From: Porticoccus sp002341315 | GTDB taxonomy: Bacteria > Pseudomonadota > Gammaproteobacteria > Pseudomonadales > Porticoccaceae | NCBI RefSeq assembly: GCF_047634355.1 | Contig: NZ_JBLIAL010000010.1 | DNA: 64,000 bases | Reading direction: 5' to 3' (one strand) | Part shown: one piece after another, positions 1-8,928 of the stretch | How the letters are laid out: the number at the start of each line of letters is the position of its first letter | Position numbering within the stretch: the stretch's first letter is position 1 | Notes under the pieces: model-generated | Databases searched by the model: none | Seen by the model: the letters and a program-made list of their open reading frames with translations, nothing else | Told to the model about the DNA's origin: nothing | Program-made: the position numbers and the translations under genes

Positions 1-589
1 ATTGGCCCCGGCATTGCTGGGTGCTATTTACTGGCGTCGGGGGCATGCCAAGGGAGTTTACGCGGGATTGGCTGTCGGCTTTCTGTTCTGGTGGTACTGC
101 CTGTTGGTGCCGATGATTCTGGGCTCACAACATCCAGTGATGTCGATCGGCCCATTGGGACTGTCCTGGTTGCGGCCCGAATCCCTGTTCGGTACCGGTT
201 TTCTCGATCCGTTGAGTCATGGTGTGTGGTGGAGTCTGTGCAGTAATCTGCTGATCTATATCTCGGTGTCACTGTTTGTCAAACCGGCTGAGCGGGATAC
301 CTTCCAGGCGAATGTGTTTCTCGACGTGCCACAGCCACAATTATACGGTGATGACGACTTTGAATTATCCCCTGTTCGCGTAGTGCAATTGCGGCAATTA
401 CTACAGTCTTTCATCAGCCGTTCGCAGCATGAAGAGCTGTGGCGCAGTTGCGAGGCCCGTTTCCATCAGCGCCTGCTGGACAACGACAGAGCGCCGCTTT
501 TTGCGGTCAGGCGGGTTGAAAAAGCGCTGTCTGCTATCGTGGGGAGTGCGTCGGCACAGAGCATTATTGGTCTGCTACAACGTACATAG
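1..589 (+). CDS. crbS: CrbS-type acetate sensor kinase, symporter (SSS) part, 3' fragment ended by an in-frame TAG
   Basis: The frame is open from the left window edge. It encodes the last membrane helices of a sodium:solute symporter (SLC5/SSS) domain, for example the stretch beginning GVYAGLAVGFLFWWY and the helix LLIYISVSLFVKP, followed by a soluble linker. In the CrbS family this domain is continuous with PAS, histidine kinase and receiver domains in one chain of over 1000 residues. Here a TAG at 587-589 ends the frame, and the same frame resumes with family-typical linker sequence (PLQFSDVAAIVGG) straight after it. The call rests on the fold and on the acetate genes nearby (crbR, porin, symporter, acs). 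A single C-to-T change of a CAG codon would explain the stop. Whether it is a real mutation, a sequencing error or is read through cannot be decided here. Confidence 0.8.
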   Translation, partial: LAPALLGAIYWRRGHAKGVYAGLAVGFLFWWYCLLVPMILGSQHPVMSIGPLGLSWLRPESLFGTGFLDPLSHGVWWSLCSNLLIYISVSLFVKPAERDTFQANVFLDVPQPQLYGDDDFELSPVRVVQLRQLLQSFISRSQHEELWRSCEARFHQRLLDNDRAPLFAVRRVEKALSAIVGSASAQSIIGLLQRT

Positions 590-607
590 CCCCTCCAGTT
601 CAGTGAT

Positions 608-2260
608 GTGGCGGCGATTGTCGGTGGCACGTCCGAACAGCTTCAGTTTAATCGGGACTTGCTGCAAACCACCGTAGAAACGATTACCCAGGGTGTGTGC
701 GTAGTGGATGCGGATCTGAAGGTGGTGGCATGGAACCGACGCTACGAGCAGATCTTTGATTATCCCCCACGATTGCTCTATGTGGGCTGTCCGATCAGGT
801 CAATATATGAATTTAATGCCAGACGGGGACTATATCGGGATGCCGACACACTGGAACGGCAGGTGGAACGCCGTCTTGACCTGCTGAGAAGTGGAAATTC
901 GCACCGTTTTGAGCGGACTTTGCCCAATGGCACGACCATTCAGGTGGTTGGCAACCCTATGCCCAATGGTGGATTTGCCTCTACTTACATCGATATTAGT
1001 GATTATAAAAATGTGGTGGTTGCGCTGGAGGAGGCCAAGGCCACCCTGGAGCATCGCGTTGAGCAGCGCACCGCGGATCTGTCTGCATTGAATCATGCGT
1101 TGGGGGAAGAAAACCGGTTGCGGGCGCTGGCGGAGGCAGAGGTTCGCGAGATGCATAACAGTAAAAGCCGTTTCATGCAGGCCGCGAGCCATGACCTGCT
1201 GCAGCCAATCAGTGCCGCCAAACTCTTCGTTTCGTCAACCCGACTGCAGCTGATGAATACCGATAACCAGCCGCTTCTGGAGCAGATGAACCATATCCAG
1301 AAATCCCTGGATACGGCCGAAAAACTGATTGCCACCCTGCGGGAAATAGCCGGTCTTGAGGGTGGCAAGTTGCAGCCGGCAATAAAAGCTTTTTGTATCG
1401 GTGAACTGCTCACTGATCTGGCCGCCGAGTTTGGTGTGCTGGCAGTTGAGAAGGGCATTGCCCTGCATTTTGTGACCTCCCGGGTCATGGTGGAAAGCGA
1501 CCCCCATCTGCTGCGCCGGATTCTGCAGAACTTTATGAGTAATGCGGTTCATTACACCCGGCGTGGACGTTTGTTGCTCGGCTGCCGCCGGACTGCGCGG
1601 GGTTTACGCGTAGAAGTCTGGGATACAGGGCCGGGTATTGCCCCGGGCGCCATCGATCGTATTTTTCGTGAGTTTGAACGGCTTAGCCCCGGTGCGACCA
1701 GTGTCGACAAAGGGCTGGGTCTGGGCCTGACCATCGCCAAAGGTATGGCGGATTTAATGGGGCATGAAATCGGTGTGAGGTCCAGTCCCGGTGAGGGTTC
1801 CGTCTTCAGTATTGTGGTGCCTTACGGAAAAACGGGTCGCCCAATACTGCCAACAGTGTCGGTGTCCATGCAACAACCGGCGCTGCATGGCGTCCGTGTC
1901 CTCTGCATTGATAACGAAGAGGAAATTCTCAGAGGGATGGAGAGTCTGCTGGGTCAGTGGGGTTGTCATGTCCTGTCTGCGAGAGGACCCGGCGAACTGT
2001 CCCCACTCCTGGATGAGCTTCCTCCGGCGATTTTACTGGTGGACTATCATCTGGATGAAAACCTTACCGGGATTGAACTGGTCAGGCAGTTGCCGGCCTC
2101 CTGGCAGTCAGCCCCCTGTATCATTATCAGCGCTGACGATTCCGATGACCTCAAACAGCGGGCAGCACTGGCCGGTTATACGCTGATAGCAAAGCCGGTA
2201 TCCGCTGATCAACTGGCGGCACTGATGACATCACTCCTGGGGCAGTCCTCACTCGACTGA
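608..2260 (+). CDS. crbS: CrbS-type sensor kinase, PAS-HisKA-HATPase-receiver part downstream of the TAG
   Basis: About 550 residues: a PAS domain (about 15-135), a coiled-coil linker (about 135-185), a HisKA domain with the phospho-acceptor His in ASHDLLQP (about residue 195), an HATPase with N-box NFMSNAVHY and G-boxes DTGPGI and GLGLGLTIA (about 295-405), and a receiver domain with a probable phospho-acceptor Asp in LLVDYHLDE (about 479). It lies in the same frame as the symporter fragment upstream, separated only by the TAG at 587-589. The first usable start is GTG at 608, which has no visible ribosome binding site, so independent translation looks weak. In the family the kinase works with the LuxR-type regulator CrbR to switch on acs and acetate uptake. 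If the stop is real, the kinase half is uncoupled from the membrane domain. Confidence 0.85.
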   Translation: MAAIVGGTSEQLQFNRDLLQTTVETITQGVCVVDADLKVVAWNRRYEQIFDYPPRLLYVGCPIRSIYEFNARRGLYRDADTLERQVERRLDLLRSGNSHRFERTLPNGTTIQVVGNPMPNGGFASTYIDISDYKNVVVALEEAKATLEHRVEQRTADLSALNHALGEENRLRALAEAEVREMHNSKSRFMQAASHDLLQPISAAKLFVSSTRLQLMNTDNQPLLEQMNHIQKSLDTAEKLIATLREIAGLEGGKLQPAIKAFCIGELLTDLAAEFGVLAVEKGIALHFVTSRVMVESDPHLLRRILQNFMSNAVHYTRRGRLLLGCRRTARGLRVEVWDTGPGIAPGAIDRIFREFERLSPGATSVDKGLGLGLTIAKGMADLMGHEIGVRSSPGEGSVFSIVVPYGKTGRPILPTVSVSMQQPALHGVRVLCIDNEEEILRGMESLLGQWGCHVLSARGPGELSPLLDELPPAILLVDYHLDENLTGIELVRQLPASWQSAPCIIISADDSDDLKQRAALAGYTLIAKPVSADQLAALMTSLLGQSSLD

Positions 2261-2356
2261 ATATAGAAGTTACCTTGCAGGGTGGCCAGGCTACTTTTCT
2301 CGAGCGGTGAGTGCCGCTAGACTGGTCGCCCGAAACATCAGCCAACAGGATCTATT

Positions 2357-2842
2357 ATGCCGACCTTTGATATAGTCTCAGAAGTGGATCAGGTGGAAAT
2401 CCGTCATGCCACTGAAAACACGCAACGGGAGTTGGCCACCCGTTTTGATTTTCGCGGGGTTGAGGCCAGTGTGACGCTAAAGGACGAGGTGGTTACGCTG
2501 ACCGCCGAATCAGATTTCCAGTGCCGACAACTGCTGGACATGCTGAGCAAGAACCTGGTGAAACGCAATGTAGATCCCTATGTTATCGATGTGGATGAGG
2601 AAGCTGTCCACAGCGGCAAAACGTTTTCACTGCAGGTGCGTTTCAAACAGGGTATCGACCAGCCAATGGCGAAGAAAATTATCAAGTTGGTGAAAGAGGC
2701 CAAAATAAAAGTACAGACAGCGATTCAGGGTGACAAATTGCGTGTTACCGGTAAGAAGCGCGACGATCTGCAGGAAACCATTGCCCTGATCAAAGGAGCT
2801 GATCTTGGCCAGCCATTCCAGTTTGAAAATTTCAGAGACTGA
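2357..2842 (+). CDS. yajQ: YajQ family nucleotide-binding protein
   Basis: 161 residues, the usual YajQ length, beginning MPTFDIVSEVDQVEI and carrying the family stretch ATRFDFRGVEAS near residue 30. The family has two ferredoxin-like halves and binds nucleotides; members in Xanthomonas and Pseudomonas have been reported as cyclic-di-GMP effectors. It is a soluble cytoplasmic protein with no signal peptide. The start ATG has an AGGA about 7 nt upstream. It lies between crbS and the convergent crbR with its own 96-bp upstream gap, so it is probably transcribed separately. The window also encodes one diguanylate cyclase and one EAL phosphodiesterase, so a c-di-GMP link is possible but not shown by the sequence. 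Confidence 0.93.
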   Translation: MPTFDIVSEVDQVEIRHATENTQRELATRFDFRGVEASVTLKDEVVTLTAESDFQCRQLLDMLSKNLVKRNVDPYVIDVDEEAVHSGKTFSLQVRFKQGIDQPMAKKIIKLVKEAKIKVQTAIQGDKLRVTGKKRDDLQETIALIKGADLGQPFQFENFRD

Positions 2843-2897
2843 GTCTTGGTACCTCGCTCCAGTGTCGCACGGATTTAAGATACCACACGAAAGCCGA

Positions 2898-3563
2898 CTA
2901 GTTTTCCTCTGACCCCGTTGATTCTTCCAGGTTGAGCTTGCCAATGGCCAGCACGGCCTGGGTTCTTGAGCGCACGCCCAGCTTTCTGAAGATAGCCGTC
3001 ATATGGGCCTTGATGGTCGCTTCCGTGACATCCAGTTCATAGGCAATCTGCTTGTTCAGCAGACCCTCGGCCAGCATGGTCAGCACAAGATATTGCTGGG
3101 GTGTCAGCGAGGCGATTCCCGCCATCAATTGTTGTTCACTCTGGCTCAGGGGCAGGCATCTCCTCGATCCCGCCTGTGCCGGTGGTAGCCAGATGTCGCC
3201 TTGCAGAACGGTCTGAATCGCTTCCAGAATGGTCGTGACGCCGGACGACTTTGGCAGAAACCCCCTGGCGCCAAATTCCACAGCACGCTGGATGATGTCG
3301 GTCTTTTCATTGGCAGATACCACCAGCACCGGCATCTTGCCACAATGCCCCTGCACATAGGCCAGAGCACTGAATCCGTGGGCGCCGGGCATGTGCAGAT
3401 CCAGTAATACCAAATCCGTATCGGGATGATCGCTCAACTTGATTTGCAGGCTCGCCATATCCTGTGCTTCAACGATTTCCTGTTCACCACCCATGGTTTG
3501 CAGCACCTGGGAAATGGCATTTCTGAAGAGTGGGTGGTCATCGGCAACAATAAATTTCGACAT
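2898..3563 (-). CDS. crbR: CrbR-type LuxR-family response regulator
   Basis: 221 residues. An N-terminal receiver domain has the acidic pair DD at residues 8-9 and the phospho-acceptor D55 in LLDLHMPG. A C-terminal LuxR/NarL helix-turn-helix follows (about 150-210, with LTPQQYLVLTMLAEGLLNKQ and TEATIKAHM). It is a cytoplasmic transcription factor. Its place between the CrbS-like kinase and the porin-DUF4212-symporter set, with acs in the same window, supports the name; CrbR orthologs activate acs and symporter genes in Vibrio and Pseudomonas. It is divergent from the porin and shares a 211-bp intergenic region with it, where repeated TTGGTC motifs lie. A generic NarL-like regulator is the alternative. 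Confidence 0.85.
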   Translation of the reverse strand: MSKFIVADDHPLFRNAISQVLQTMGGEQEIVEAQDMASLQIKLSDHPDTDLVLLDLHMPGAHGFSALAYVQGHCGKMPVLVVSANEKTDIIQRAVEFGARGFLPKSSGVTTILEAIQTVLQGDIWLPPAQAGSRRCLPLSQSEQQLMAGIASLTPQQYLVLTMLAEGLLNKQIAYELDVTEATIKAHMTAIFRKLGVRSRTQAVLAIGKLNLEESTGSEEN

Positions 3564-3670
3564 TATTTTTGTACTTCAGCAGGTATTTATTTTTGATGGT
3601 AATGCGCGCGCTGTTGAGTGGCAAGGTTTTCATTTTTCACAAAAAAACCTTTTCTCCCGCCTATTTCGTT

Positions 3671-3718
3671 AGACATTGGTCTTAAATTTCCTGCCGAATC
3701 GACCTTGGTCGGATACCC
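3671..3718. promoter_or_regulatory. Two TTGGTC direct repeats upstream of the porin (candidate regulator sites)
   Basis: GACATTGGTCTTAAA (3672-3686) and GACCTTGGTCGGATACCC (3701-3718) are direct repeats whose starts are 29-30 bp apart, between crbR and the porin gene. Related sequences occur before the DUF4212 gene (ACCTTGGTCTAA on the minus strand, 5122-5133) and before ppa (ACCTTGGTCTATAC, 25515-25528). The positions suit binding of an activator such as CrbR, but this is inference from a handful of copies. Confidence 0.35.
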
Positions 3719-3774
3719 AAACAAGTTCCTCAGCGTTACATCTGTCGCTGTTACAGAATTTTTGGGAGAAGGTG

Positions 3775-5094
3775 ATGGTTAACAGAAAAAAAATGGCCAC
3801 GGTTTCAGGTGTCATTTTGCCGATGCTGGTTTTTTCGGGGCAGCTTTGGGCAAATGCCACCAATGAGGAACTGGCGGCCAGGGTGGAGCAACTGGAGTCA
3901 CTGGTGACGCAACTGCAGCAGTTGGTTGCGGAGCAGGGTGAGCAGCAGCAGGAAATGGCCACGACGGTCAGCAAGAAAGTCGATGCGCCGTTGTCCGGCA
4001 CCAAATTCAGTTACGGCGGTTATGTGAAGTTCGATGCCATGAGCAGCAGTTTCTCCGATGGGGAGCGTGCTACAGCATCCATCGGTGACGATATTCTGGT
4101 GCCGTCGACCATCCCGGTGGATGGCAAAGGCGGCGCCAGCCGCTTCGACAGTTCGGCAAAGACCTCGCGGTTCTGGTTCAAAACCATCACGCCCACCGAT
4201 ATGGGGGATGTGCGAACCCATATCGAAATGGATTTGCTGACTTTCGATGGTGACGAGCGGATCACCAATGCCAATCATTCCAGAATTCGGCACGCCTATC
4301 TGGCGTGGGATTACCGTGATAACGCATCACTGTTGCTTGGCCAGACCTGGAGTACGTTTATGAACGTGAATGTACTGCCGGAAACGGTCGACTTCATTGG
4401 CCCCACCTCCGGGGTCATTTTCAACCGGCAGGCCCAGGCCCGCTGGAGTTACCGGTTTGAAAAGGGTGGTGCCGTTCATGTGGCGCTGGAGAATCCCTCA
4501 AGTGGTGCGATCGATGGTGGTGGCGGTATCGAAAGCAGCAATTTCGATGACAACAGTCTGCCCGATCTGGCGCTGCGTTATGACGGCAAGGTGGGTGATC
4601 TCAGCTACAGCCTAGCTGCCATTGGTCGGCAGATCAGTTATGACACTGGCACACAGGATGAGGATGCCTATGGTCTTGGTCTAAGCCTGTCGGGTAAATA
4701 CCAGTTCAGCAATGGGGACGATCTGAAGGTTCAGCTCAATCACGGTCACCTTGGCCGCTATATTGCCCTGCAGGCATTTCGCGATGCCGCTGTTGAGGCC
4801 GATGGCGATCTGGATCTACTGGATGTTACCGGTGGTTTTATTGCCTACCGCCACTTCTGGTCACCCAGATGGCGCAGCACGCTCTCCTATGCCATGACCA
4901 GGGCCGACAACGCAAGTGATGTGGCCACTACCAATACCGAAGAGGTCAGCAACTACGGACTTAATCTGTTCTATTCCCCCACCGACAAACTGTCGTTCGG
5001 GATGGAGTACATCAGAGCGAAACGGGAACTGGAAAACGGCAATGATGGCGATTTGAAACGTCTGCAGTTTACCGGCAAATACGTATTTGAATAG
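3775..5094 (+). CDS. DcaP-type outer-membrane porin
   Basis: 439 residues. The signal peptide starts MVNRKKMATVSG and ends near FSGQLWANA. A short coiled coil follows (EELAARVEQLESLVTQLQQL), then a beta-barrel rich in alternating aromatic and polar strands and ending in a strand with a C-terminal aromatic (TGKYVFE). This layout fits DcaP-like trimeric porins, which pass small organic acids across the outer membrane. The ATG at 3775 is preferred to upstream starts because GGGAG lies 6-7 nt before it and a signal peptide follows. The DUF4212 gene and sodium symporter directly downstream suggest acetate or another short carboxylate as substrate. Confidence 0.8.
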   Translation: MVNRKKMATVSGVILPMLVFSGQLWANATNEELAARVEQLESLVTQLQQLVAEQGEQQQEMATTVSKKVDAPLSGTKFSYGGYVKFDAMSSSFSDGERATASIGDDILVPSTIPVDGKGGASRFDSSAKTSRFWFKTITPTDMGDVRTHIEMDLLTFDGDERITNANHSRIRHAYLAWDYRDNASLLLGQTWSTFMNVNVLPETVDFIGPTSGVIFNRQAQARWSYRFEKGGAVHVALENPSSGAIDGGGGIESSNFDDNSLPDLALRYDGKVGDLSYSLAAIGRQISYDTGTQDEDAYGLGLSLSGKYQFSNGDDLKVQLNHGHLGRYIALQAFRDAAVEADGDLDLLDVTGGFIAYRHFWSPRWRSTLSYAMTRADNASDVATTNTEEVSNYGLNLFYSPTDKLSFGMEYIRAKRELENGNDGDLKRLQFTGKYVFE

Positions 5095-5214
5095 ACCGAT
5101 AACGGGAGGAGTGTTGTCGGCTTAGACCAAGGTTGCAGAGACACAGGGGCACGACGGGATTAACTTGGTAGTGTCCGCTATTAAAAGATAAACAACGGGA
5201 GTGGAGGACATTTT

Positions 5215-5487
5215 ATGAGCTTCGAAACTAATGAACATGCACAGGCATACTGGAAGGAGAACCTGCGGTTGCTGATCACGCTGCTGGTGATCTGGTTCAC
5301 CGTTTCATTCGGGTTTGGCATTCTGTTGGTCGAGCAGTTGAATAACATCCAGTTATTCGGTTTCAAGCTCGGTTTCTGGTTTGCCCAGCAGGGTTCCATC
5401 TATGTATTTGTGGTGCTGATCTTCGTTTATGTGTTGAAGATGCGGGCACTGGATCGCAAGTACAACGTTCAAGAAGACGAAGAGTAG
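5215..5487 (+). CDS. DUF4212 small membrane subunit of the acetate-type symporter
   Basis: 90 residues with two transmembrane helices (about 20-42 and 55-80) and charged ends. The start is set by a GGAGG about 8 nt upstream. DUF4212 proteins are almost always encoded directly upstream of a VC_2705-type sodium:solute symporter, as here, where the next gene starts 4 bp after this stop. The pair is thought to act as one transporter complex in the inner membrane. The role of the small subunit is not known. Confidence 0.88.
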   Translation: MSFETNEHAQAYWKENLRLLITLLVIWFTVSFGFGILLVEQLNNIQLFGFKLGFWFAQQGSIYVFVVLIFVYVLKMRALDRKYNVQEDEE

Positions 5488-5491
5488 GGGC

Positions 5492-7204
5492 ATGGATATG
5501 GGTATTCAAACCTGGACATTTTTACTGGTGGGTCTCAGTTTCGCGTTGTATATCGGTATTGCGATCTGGGCTAGGGCGGGCTCCACCAAGGAGTTTTATG
5601 TTGCCGGTGGTGGGGTTCCTCCGGTGGCCAATGGGATGGCCACAGCAGCGGACTGGATGTCTGCGGCATCCTTTATCTCCATGGCGGGGCTGATCTCGTT
5701 TATCGGTTATGACGGCAGTGTCTATCTGATGGGTTGGACGGGAGGCTACGTGCTGCTGGCACTTTGCCTGGCCCCCTACCTGAGAAAATTTGGCAAATTT
5801 ACCGTGCCGGATTTTATCGGGGACCGTTATTACTCCCAGACCGCTAGAACGGTGGCTGTCATCTGTGCCATTTTTGTTTCGTTCACCTATGTGGCGGGGC
5901 AAATGCGTGGCGTCGGTGTGGTCTTCTCGCGCTTTCTCGAGGTGGATATTGTTACCGGTGTATTGCTGGGGATGTGCGTGGTCTTTTTTTACGCCGTGCT
6001 CGGTGGCATGAAGGGTATTACCTACACCCAGGTGGCCCAGTATTGTGTGCTGATTTTTGCGTACCTGGTCCCGGCAATTTTTATCTCGGTGATGATGACG
6101 GGAAATCCTGTGCCCCAGTTGGGTTTTGGTGGCACGCTTGCCGACGGGTCGGGTGTCTATCTGATGGACAAACTGAATGGCCTGTCGACGGAGCTCGGCT
6201 TCAATGAGTACACCTCGGGGACCAAGAGTACGATTGATGTCTTCTTTATCACCTTTGCCCTGATGGTGGGTACGGCTGGTTTGCCACACGTCATCGTGCG
6301 TTTCTTCACGGTGCCGAAAGTCTCGGATGCCCGTCTTTCAGCGGGATGGGCCTTGGTCTTCATTGCCATCCTGTACACCACCGCACCGGCTATCGCCTCT
6401 TTCGCTCGCGTCAACATGATCGAGACCATTAACGGTCCGGAAGGTCAGGGTGTCGCTTATGAGCAGGCTCCCGGGTGGATAAAAAACTGGGAGAGAACCG
6501 GGCTGATTGGCTGGGAAGATAAAAACGACGATGGGCGGATGTTCTATGCGGGTGATGAGCGCAATGAAATGGCGATTGACCGCGACATTATTGTTATGGC
6601 GAATCCCGAAATTGCCAACTTGCCGGCCTGGGTGATCGCACTGGTGGCTGCGGGTGGCGTCGCTGCGGCCCTGTCGACCTCTGCGGGTTTGCTGCTGGTC
6701 ATTTCCACCTCCATCTCCCATGACCTGCTGAAACGAAACCTGATGCCCAATATCACGGACAAGCAGGAACTGCTCTATGCCCGGATTGCTGCTGCCTGCG
6801 GTATAGCCGTGGCCGCTTACTTGGGTATCAATCCACCGGGTTTTGTGGCGGAGGTGGTGGCGTTTGCCTTCGGTCTTGCCGCATCCAGTTTCTTCCCGGC
6901 CATTATTCTGGGTATTTTCTACAAGAAAATGAACAAGGAAGGGGCCATTGCCGGCATGCTGACAGGCATTACCTTTACGGCGGCTTATATTGTTTACTTC
7001 AAGTTCATTAATCCCGCAGCGAATACACCGGATAACTGGTGGTTGGGAGTGTCCCCGGAAGGCATCGGTACGTTGGGCATGGTCTTCAACTTTGTGGTGG
7101 CCTTTATCGTATTGAAGTTGACCAGAGAAGCGCCGGACCATATCAAGGAACTGGTGGAAAGTCTGCGTTATCCGAAGGGCGCCGGGCAGGCACAGGATCA
7201 CTAG
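5492..7204 (+). CDS. Sodium:solute symporter, VC_2705 subfamily (probable acetate permease)
   Basis: 570 residues with about 13 transmembrane helices of the SSS fold, beginning MDMGIQTWTFLLVGLSF. The early stretch GGGVPPVANGMATAADWMSAASF is the typical sodium-site region of the family. A hydrophilic insert around residues 325-365, rich in Asp and Glu, is characteristic of the VC_2705 subfamily that pairs with DUF4212. AGGGG precedes the start, and the short gap to the DUF4212 gene indicates cotranscription. The substrate is inferred as acetate or a similar carboxylate from its relation to ActP and from the acetate-sensing genes alongside. A clear terminator follows the stop. Confidence 0.87.
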   Translation: MDMGIQTWTFLLVGLSFALYIGIAIWARAGSTKEFYVAGGGVPPVANGMATAADWMSAASFISMAGLISFIGYDGSVYLMGWTGGYVLLALCLAPYLRKFGKFTVPDFIGDRYYSQTARTVAVICAIFVSFTYVAGQMRGVGVVFSRFLEVDIVTGVLLGMCVVFFYAVLGGMKGITYTQVAQYCVLIFAYLVPAIFISVMMTGNPVPQLGFGGTLADGSGVYLMDKLNGLSTELGFNEYTSGTKSTIDVFFITFALMVGTAGLPHVIVRFFTVPKVSDARLSAGWALVFIAILYTTAPAIASFARVNMIETINGPEGQGVAYEQAPGWIKNWERTGLIGWEDKNDDGRMFYAGDERNEMAIDRDIIVMANPEIANLPAWVIALVAAGGVAAALSTSAGLLLVISTSISHDLLKRNLMPNITDKQELLYARIAAACGIAVAAYLGINPPGFVAEVVAFAFGLAASSFFPAIILGIFYKKMNKEGAIAGMLTGITFTAAYIVYFKFINPAANTPDNWWLGVSPEGIGTLGMVFNFVVAFIVLKLTREAPDHIKELVESLRYPKGAGQAQDH

Positions 7205-7223
7205 ATATTATTTCCCCCCTTTG

Positions 7224-7248
7224 GGCCGCTCTATGAGCGGCCTTTTTT
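7224..7248 (+). terminator. Rho-independent terminator after the symporter
   Basis: Perfect 8-bp stem GGCCGCTC / GAGCGGCC with a TAT loop, followed by TTTTTT. It ends the porin-DUF4212-symporter transcription unit 20 bp after the symporter stop. Confidence 0.92.
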
Positions 7249-7263
7249 ATCTTATCGTCCAAT

Positions 7264-7291
7264 AAAAAACCCACCGGGTTGCCCCGGTGGG
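7264..7291 (-). terminator. Rho-independent terminator for the multi-helix membrane protein gene
   Basis: Perfect 9-bp stem CCCACCGGG / CCCGGTGGG with a 4-nt loop. Read on the minus strand it is followed by TTTTTT. It lies 24 bp past the stop of the minus-strand gene at 7315. Confidence 0.92.
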
Positions 7292-7314
7292 TGGTGGCAG
7301 AACTGGTCAGACCG

Positions 7315-8763
7315 TTATTTCTTGACGCGATCTAGCAGTGACTGAACTTCTCTGCCGGCGATCTCCTTGCTGCCCAGGCCAATCGCAATGGCTGCGCCGA
7401 CGGCTACCGCACCAAGCATCAGGCCAAAGGCAATATTGATGATGTCTTGCGCAAGGCCGATCTGACGCAGCGCCATGGCAATGCTCAGAAACATGATGGC
7501 AAGGCTGGCAAGGTTGCCTGCTGCAGAGGGCATTCCCGCCTCAATAATCAACAACCGTACTTTTCTGGCAATGAAAATACCGATAGCCAGAATCAGTGCA
7601 CCCAGCAGTACCTGAACGGCGAAACTGATCATGACGGTCACAATCTGGCTGAGGGGTTCAAAGCTCAGTAACTCAGTGGCGCCGAGAATCGCGAACAGGA
7701 TAATGCCCAGTAGCACCAGACTGCCCGCATACTGACTCGGGGTGCGTTCCAGCCCCATTTTGAAGCCGAGCTTTTCAATTAATTGATTGAACCCGGCCGC
7801 TGTCAGTAAATCCGTCACCAGACTGGCAATCAACTTACCCACATAGTAAGAGATGGCGAGCACCAGCACGGCCGCGAGGATGCCAGGCACGGCAGCAAAA
7901 ATCATATCAATCATGTTTTGCGCGGGCGTGGAAATAGCTGCGATCTTCAGAGCTTCCAGCGATTGCACAATCACCAGCAGCAAAATGAAGGTGTAAATCA
8001 GTGTGCCGACCAGTGTGGAACATTTCTGCTGAATACCGGACTTCTCACTCAGTCGGTCGATGCCAGAGGCGGCCAGCAGGCTACTGACAATCTGTCTTAC
8101 CAGCTTGGCTACGAAATAACCAATGGCGAAGATAAGCAGTGCCGAGAGGATATTCGGCAGGTAGCTGAACAGCTTGTCGAACATGCTTTGCAGGGGCGCG
8201 ACCAGACTTTCCATCTGCAGGGCGCTCAGCACCATTGGCAGGAAGAGTAGAAATACCAGCCAGTAGCCAGCGGTAGCCAGAGATTGACTCACGGTTACCT
8301 TGTCTTCCTCATCGTGCTCAAGCTTGTTGAGGCGCTCGTCCAGTTTGCCCAGTGTGGCGCCCTTCTCAATGGCTTTTTTCACGAGCGCTGCCAGTACCCA
8401 GGCGAGCAGTAGCAGACCGAGTGCTGCAGCAAATTTTGGTAGGTAGGTAAAAATCTCGGTCAGCAACACATTTAATGGCTGCGTCACTGATTGAAGATCG
8501 AGCTTTTCAAAGAAGGAGATAAAGCCAAAGATCATGATGATCCAGAAGGCCGTCGTGGAGATGACTTTTTCCACGGGGAAGTCATCATTTAGCCCGACCG
8601 TGCGGGTGAACCGGTTATCCAGATCGGTTTTCAGCAGCAGCCGATGTGACAAGCTTTTGACAATCCGTGCTGCGATATAAAAGACGAGCAGGTATAAAAC
8701 GGCCACCAGGAAGAGCAAAACAGGGCCTTCGTACTGGTTCCAGAAGCTGGTAATTTCACTCAT
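7315..8763 (-). CDS. CmpX-like membrane protein with repeated conserved TM helices
   Basis: 482 residues from the ATG at 8763. At least four copies of a conserved TM-helix repeat are visible: LPKFAAALGLLLLAW, LPNILSALLIFAIGYFVAKL, VPGILAAVLVLAISYYVGKL and VQVLLGALILAIGIFIARK. Each is followed by an amphipathic stretch ending in a motif like LLAASGIDRLSEKSG. This repeat belongs to the mechanosensitive-channel helix family, but the MscS beta and alpha/beta vestibule domains are absent. Pseudomonas CmpX, a cytoplasmic membrane protein linked to envelope stress, has this form. The longer frame up to 8913 has no signal or ribosome site, so I use the inner start. It appears to be a single-gene unit with its own terminator. 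Confidence 0.8.
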   Translation of the reverse strand: MSEITSFWNQYEGPVLLFLVAVLYLLVFYIAARIVKSLSHRLLLKTDLDNRFTRTVGLNDDFPVEKVISTTAFWIIMIFGFISFFEKLDLQSVTQPLNVLLTEIFTYLPKFAAALGLLLLAWVLAALVKKAIEKGATLGKLDERLNKLEHDEEDKVTVSQSLATAGYWLVFLLFLPMVLSALQMESLVAPLQSMFDKLFSYLPNILSALLIFAIGYFVAKLVRQIVSSLLAASGIDRLSEKSGIQQKCSTLVGTLIYTFILLLVIVQSLEALKIAAISTPAQNMIDMIFAAVPGILAAVLVLAISYYVGKLIASLVTDLLTAAGFNQLIEKLGFKMGLERTPSQYAGSLVLLGIILFAILGATELLSFEPLSQIVTVMISFAVQVLLGALILAIGIFIARKVRLLIIEAGMPSAAGNLASLAIMFLSIAMALRQIGLAQDIINIAFGLMLGAVAVGAAIAIGLGSKEIAGREVQSLLDRVKK

Positions 8764-8928
8764 AGCGGGATCCTTCTGTTTTTCTATTGAAAGACAAGCA
8801 TAGGTGTCTTGACCGTGAATGTCCAAAAACGGGCCTTCGGAGAGAACTGGCTTTTTTTGGCAGAGTGGCAGGTATTTTTGAATGGAACGAGGTCGGGACA
8901 ATTGTAAAATCAACTCATCTGATTTTTT

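Noticed and set aside
3623..3653. AT-rich hairpin AAGGTTTT/AAAACCTT upstream of the porin, considered as a terminator
   Set aside because: Stem has little GC and no clean T-tract follows; not a convincing terminator.
5522..6289. Long open frame on the minus strand opposite the symporter
   Set aside because: Low-complexity His/Gln/Arg-rich translation that mirrors a clear gene; no ribosome site or domain.
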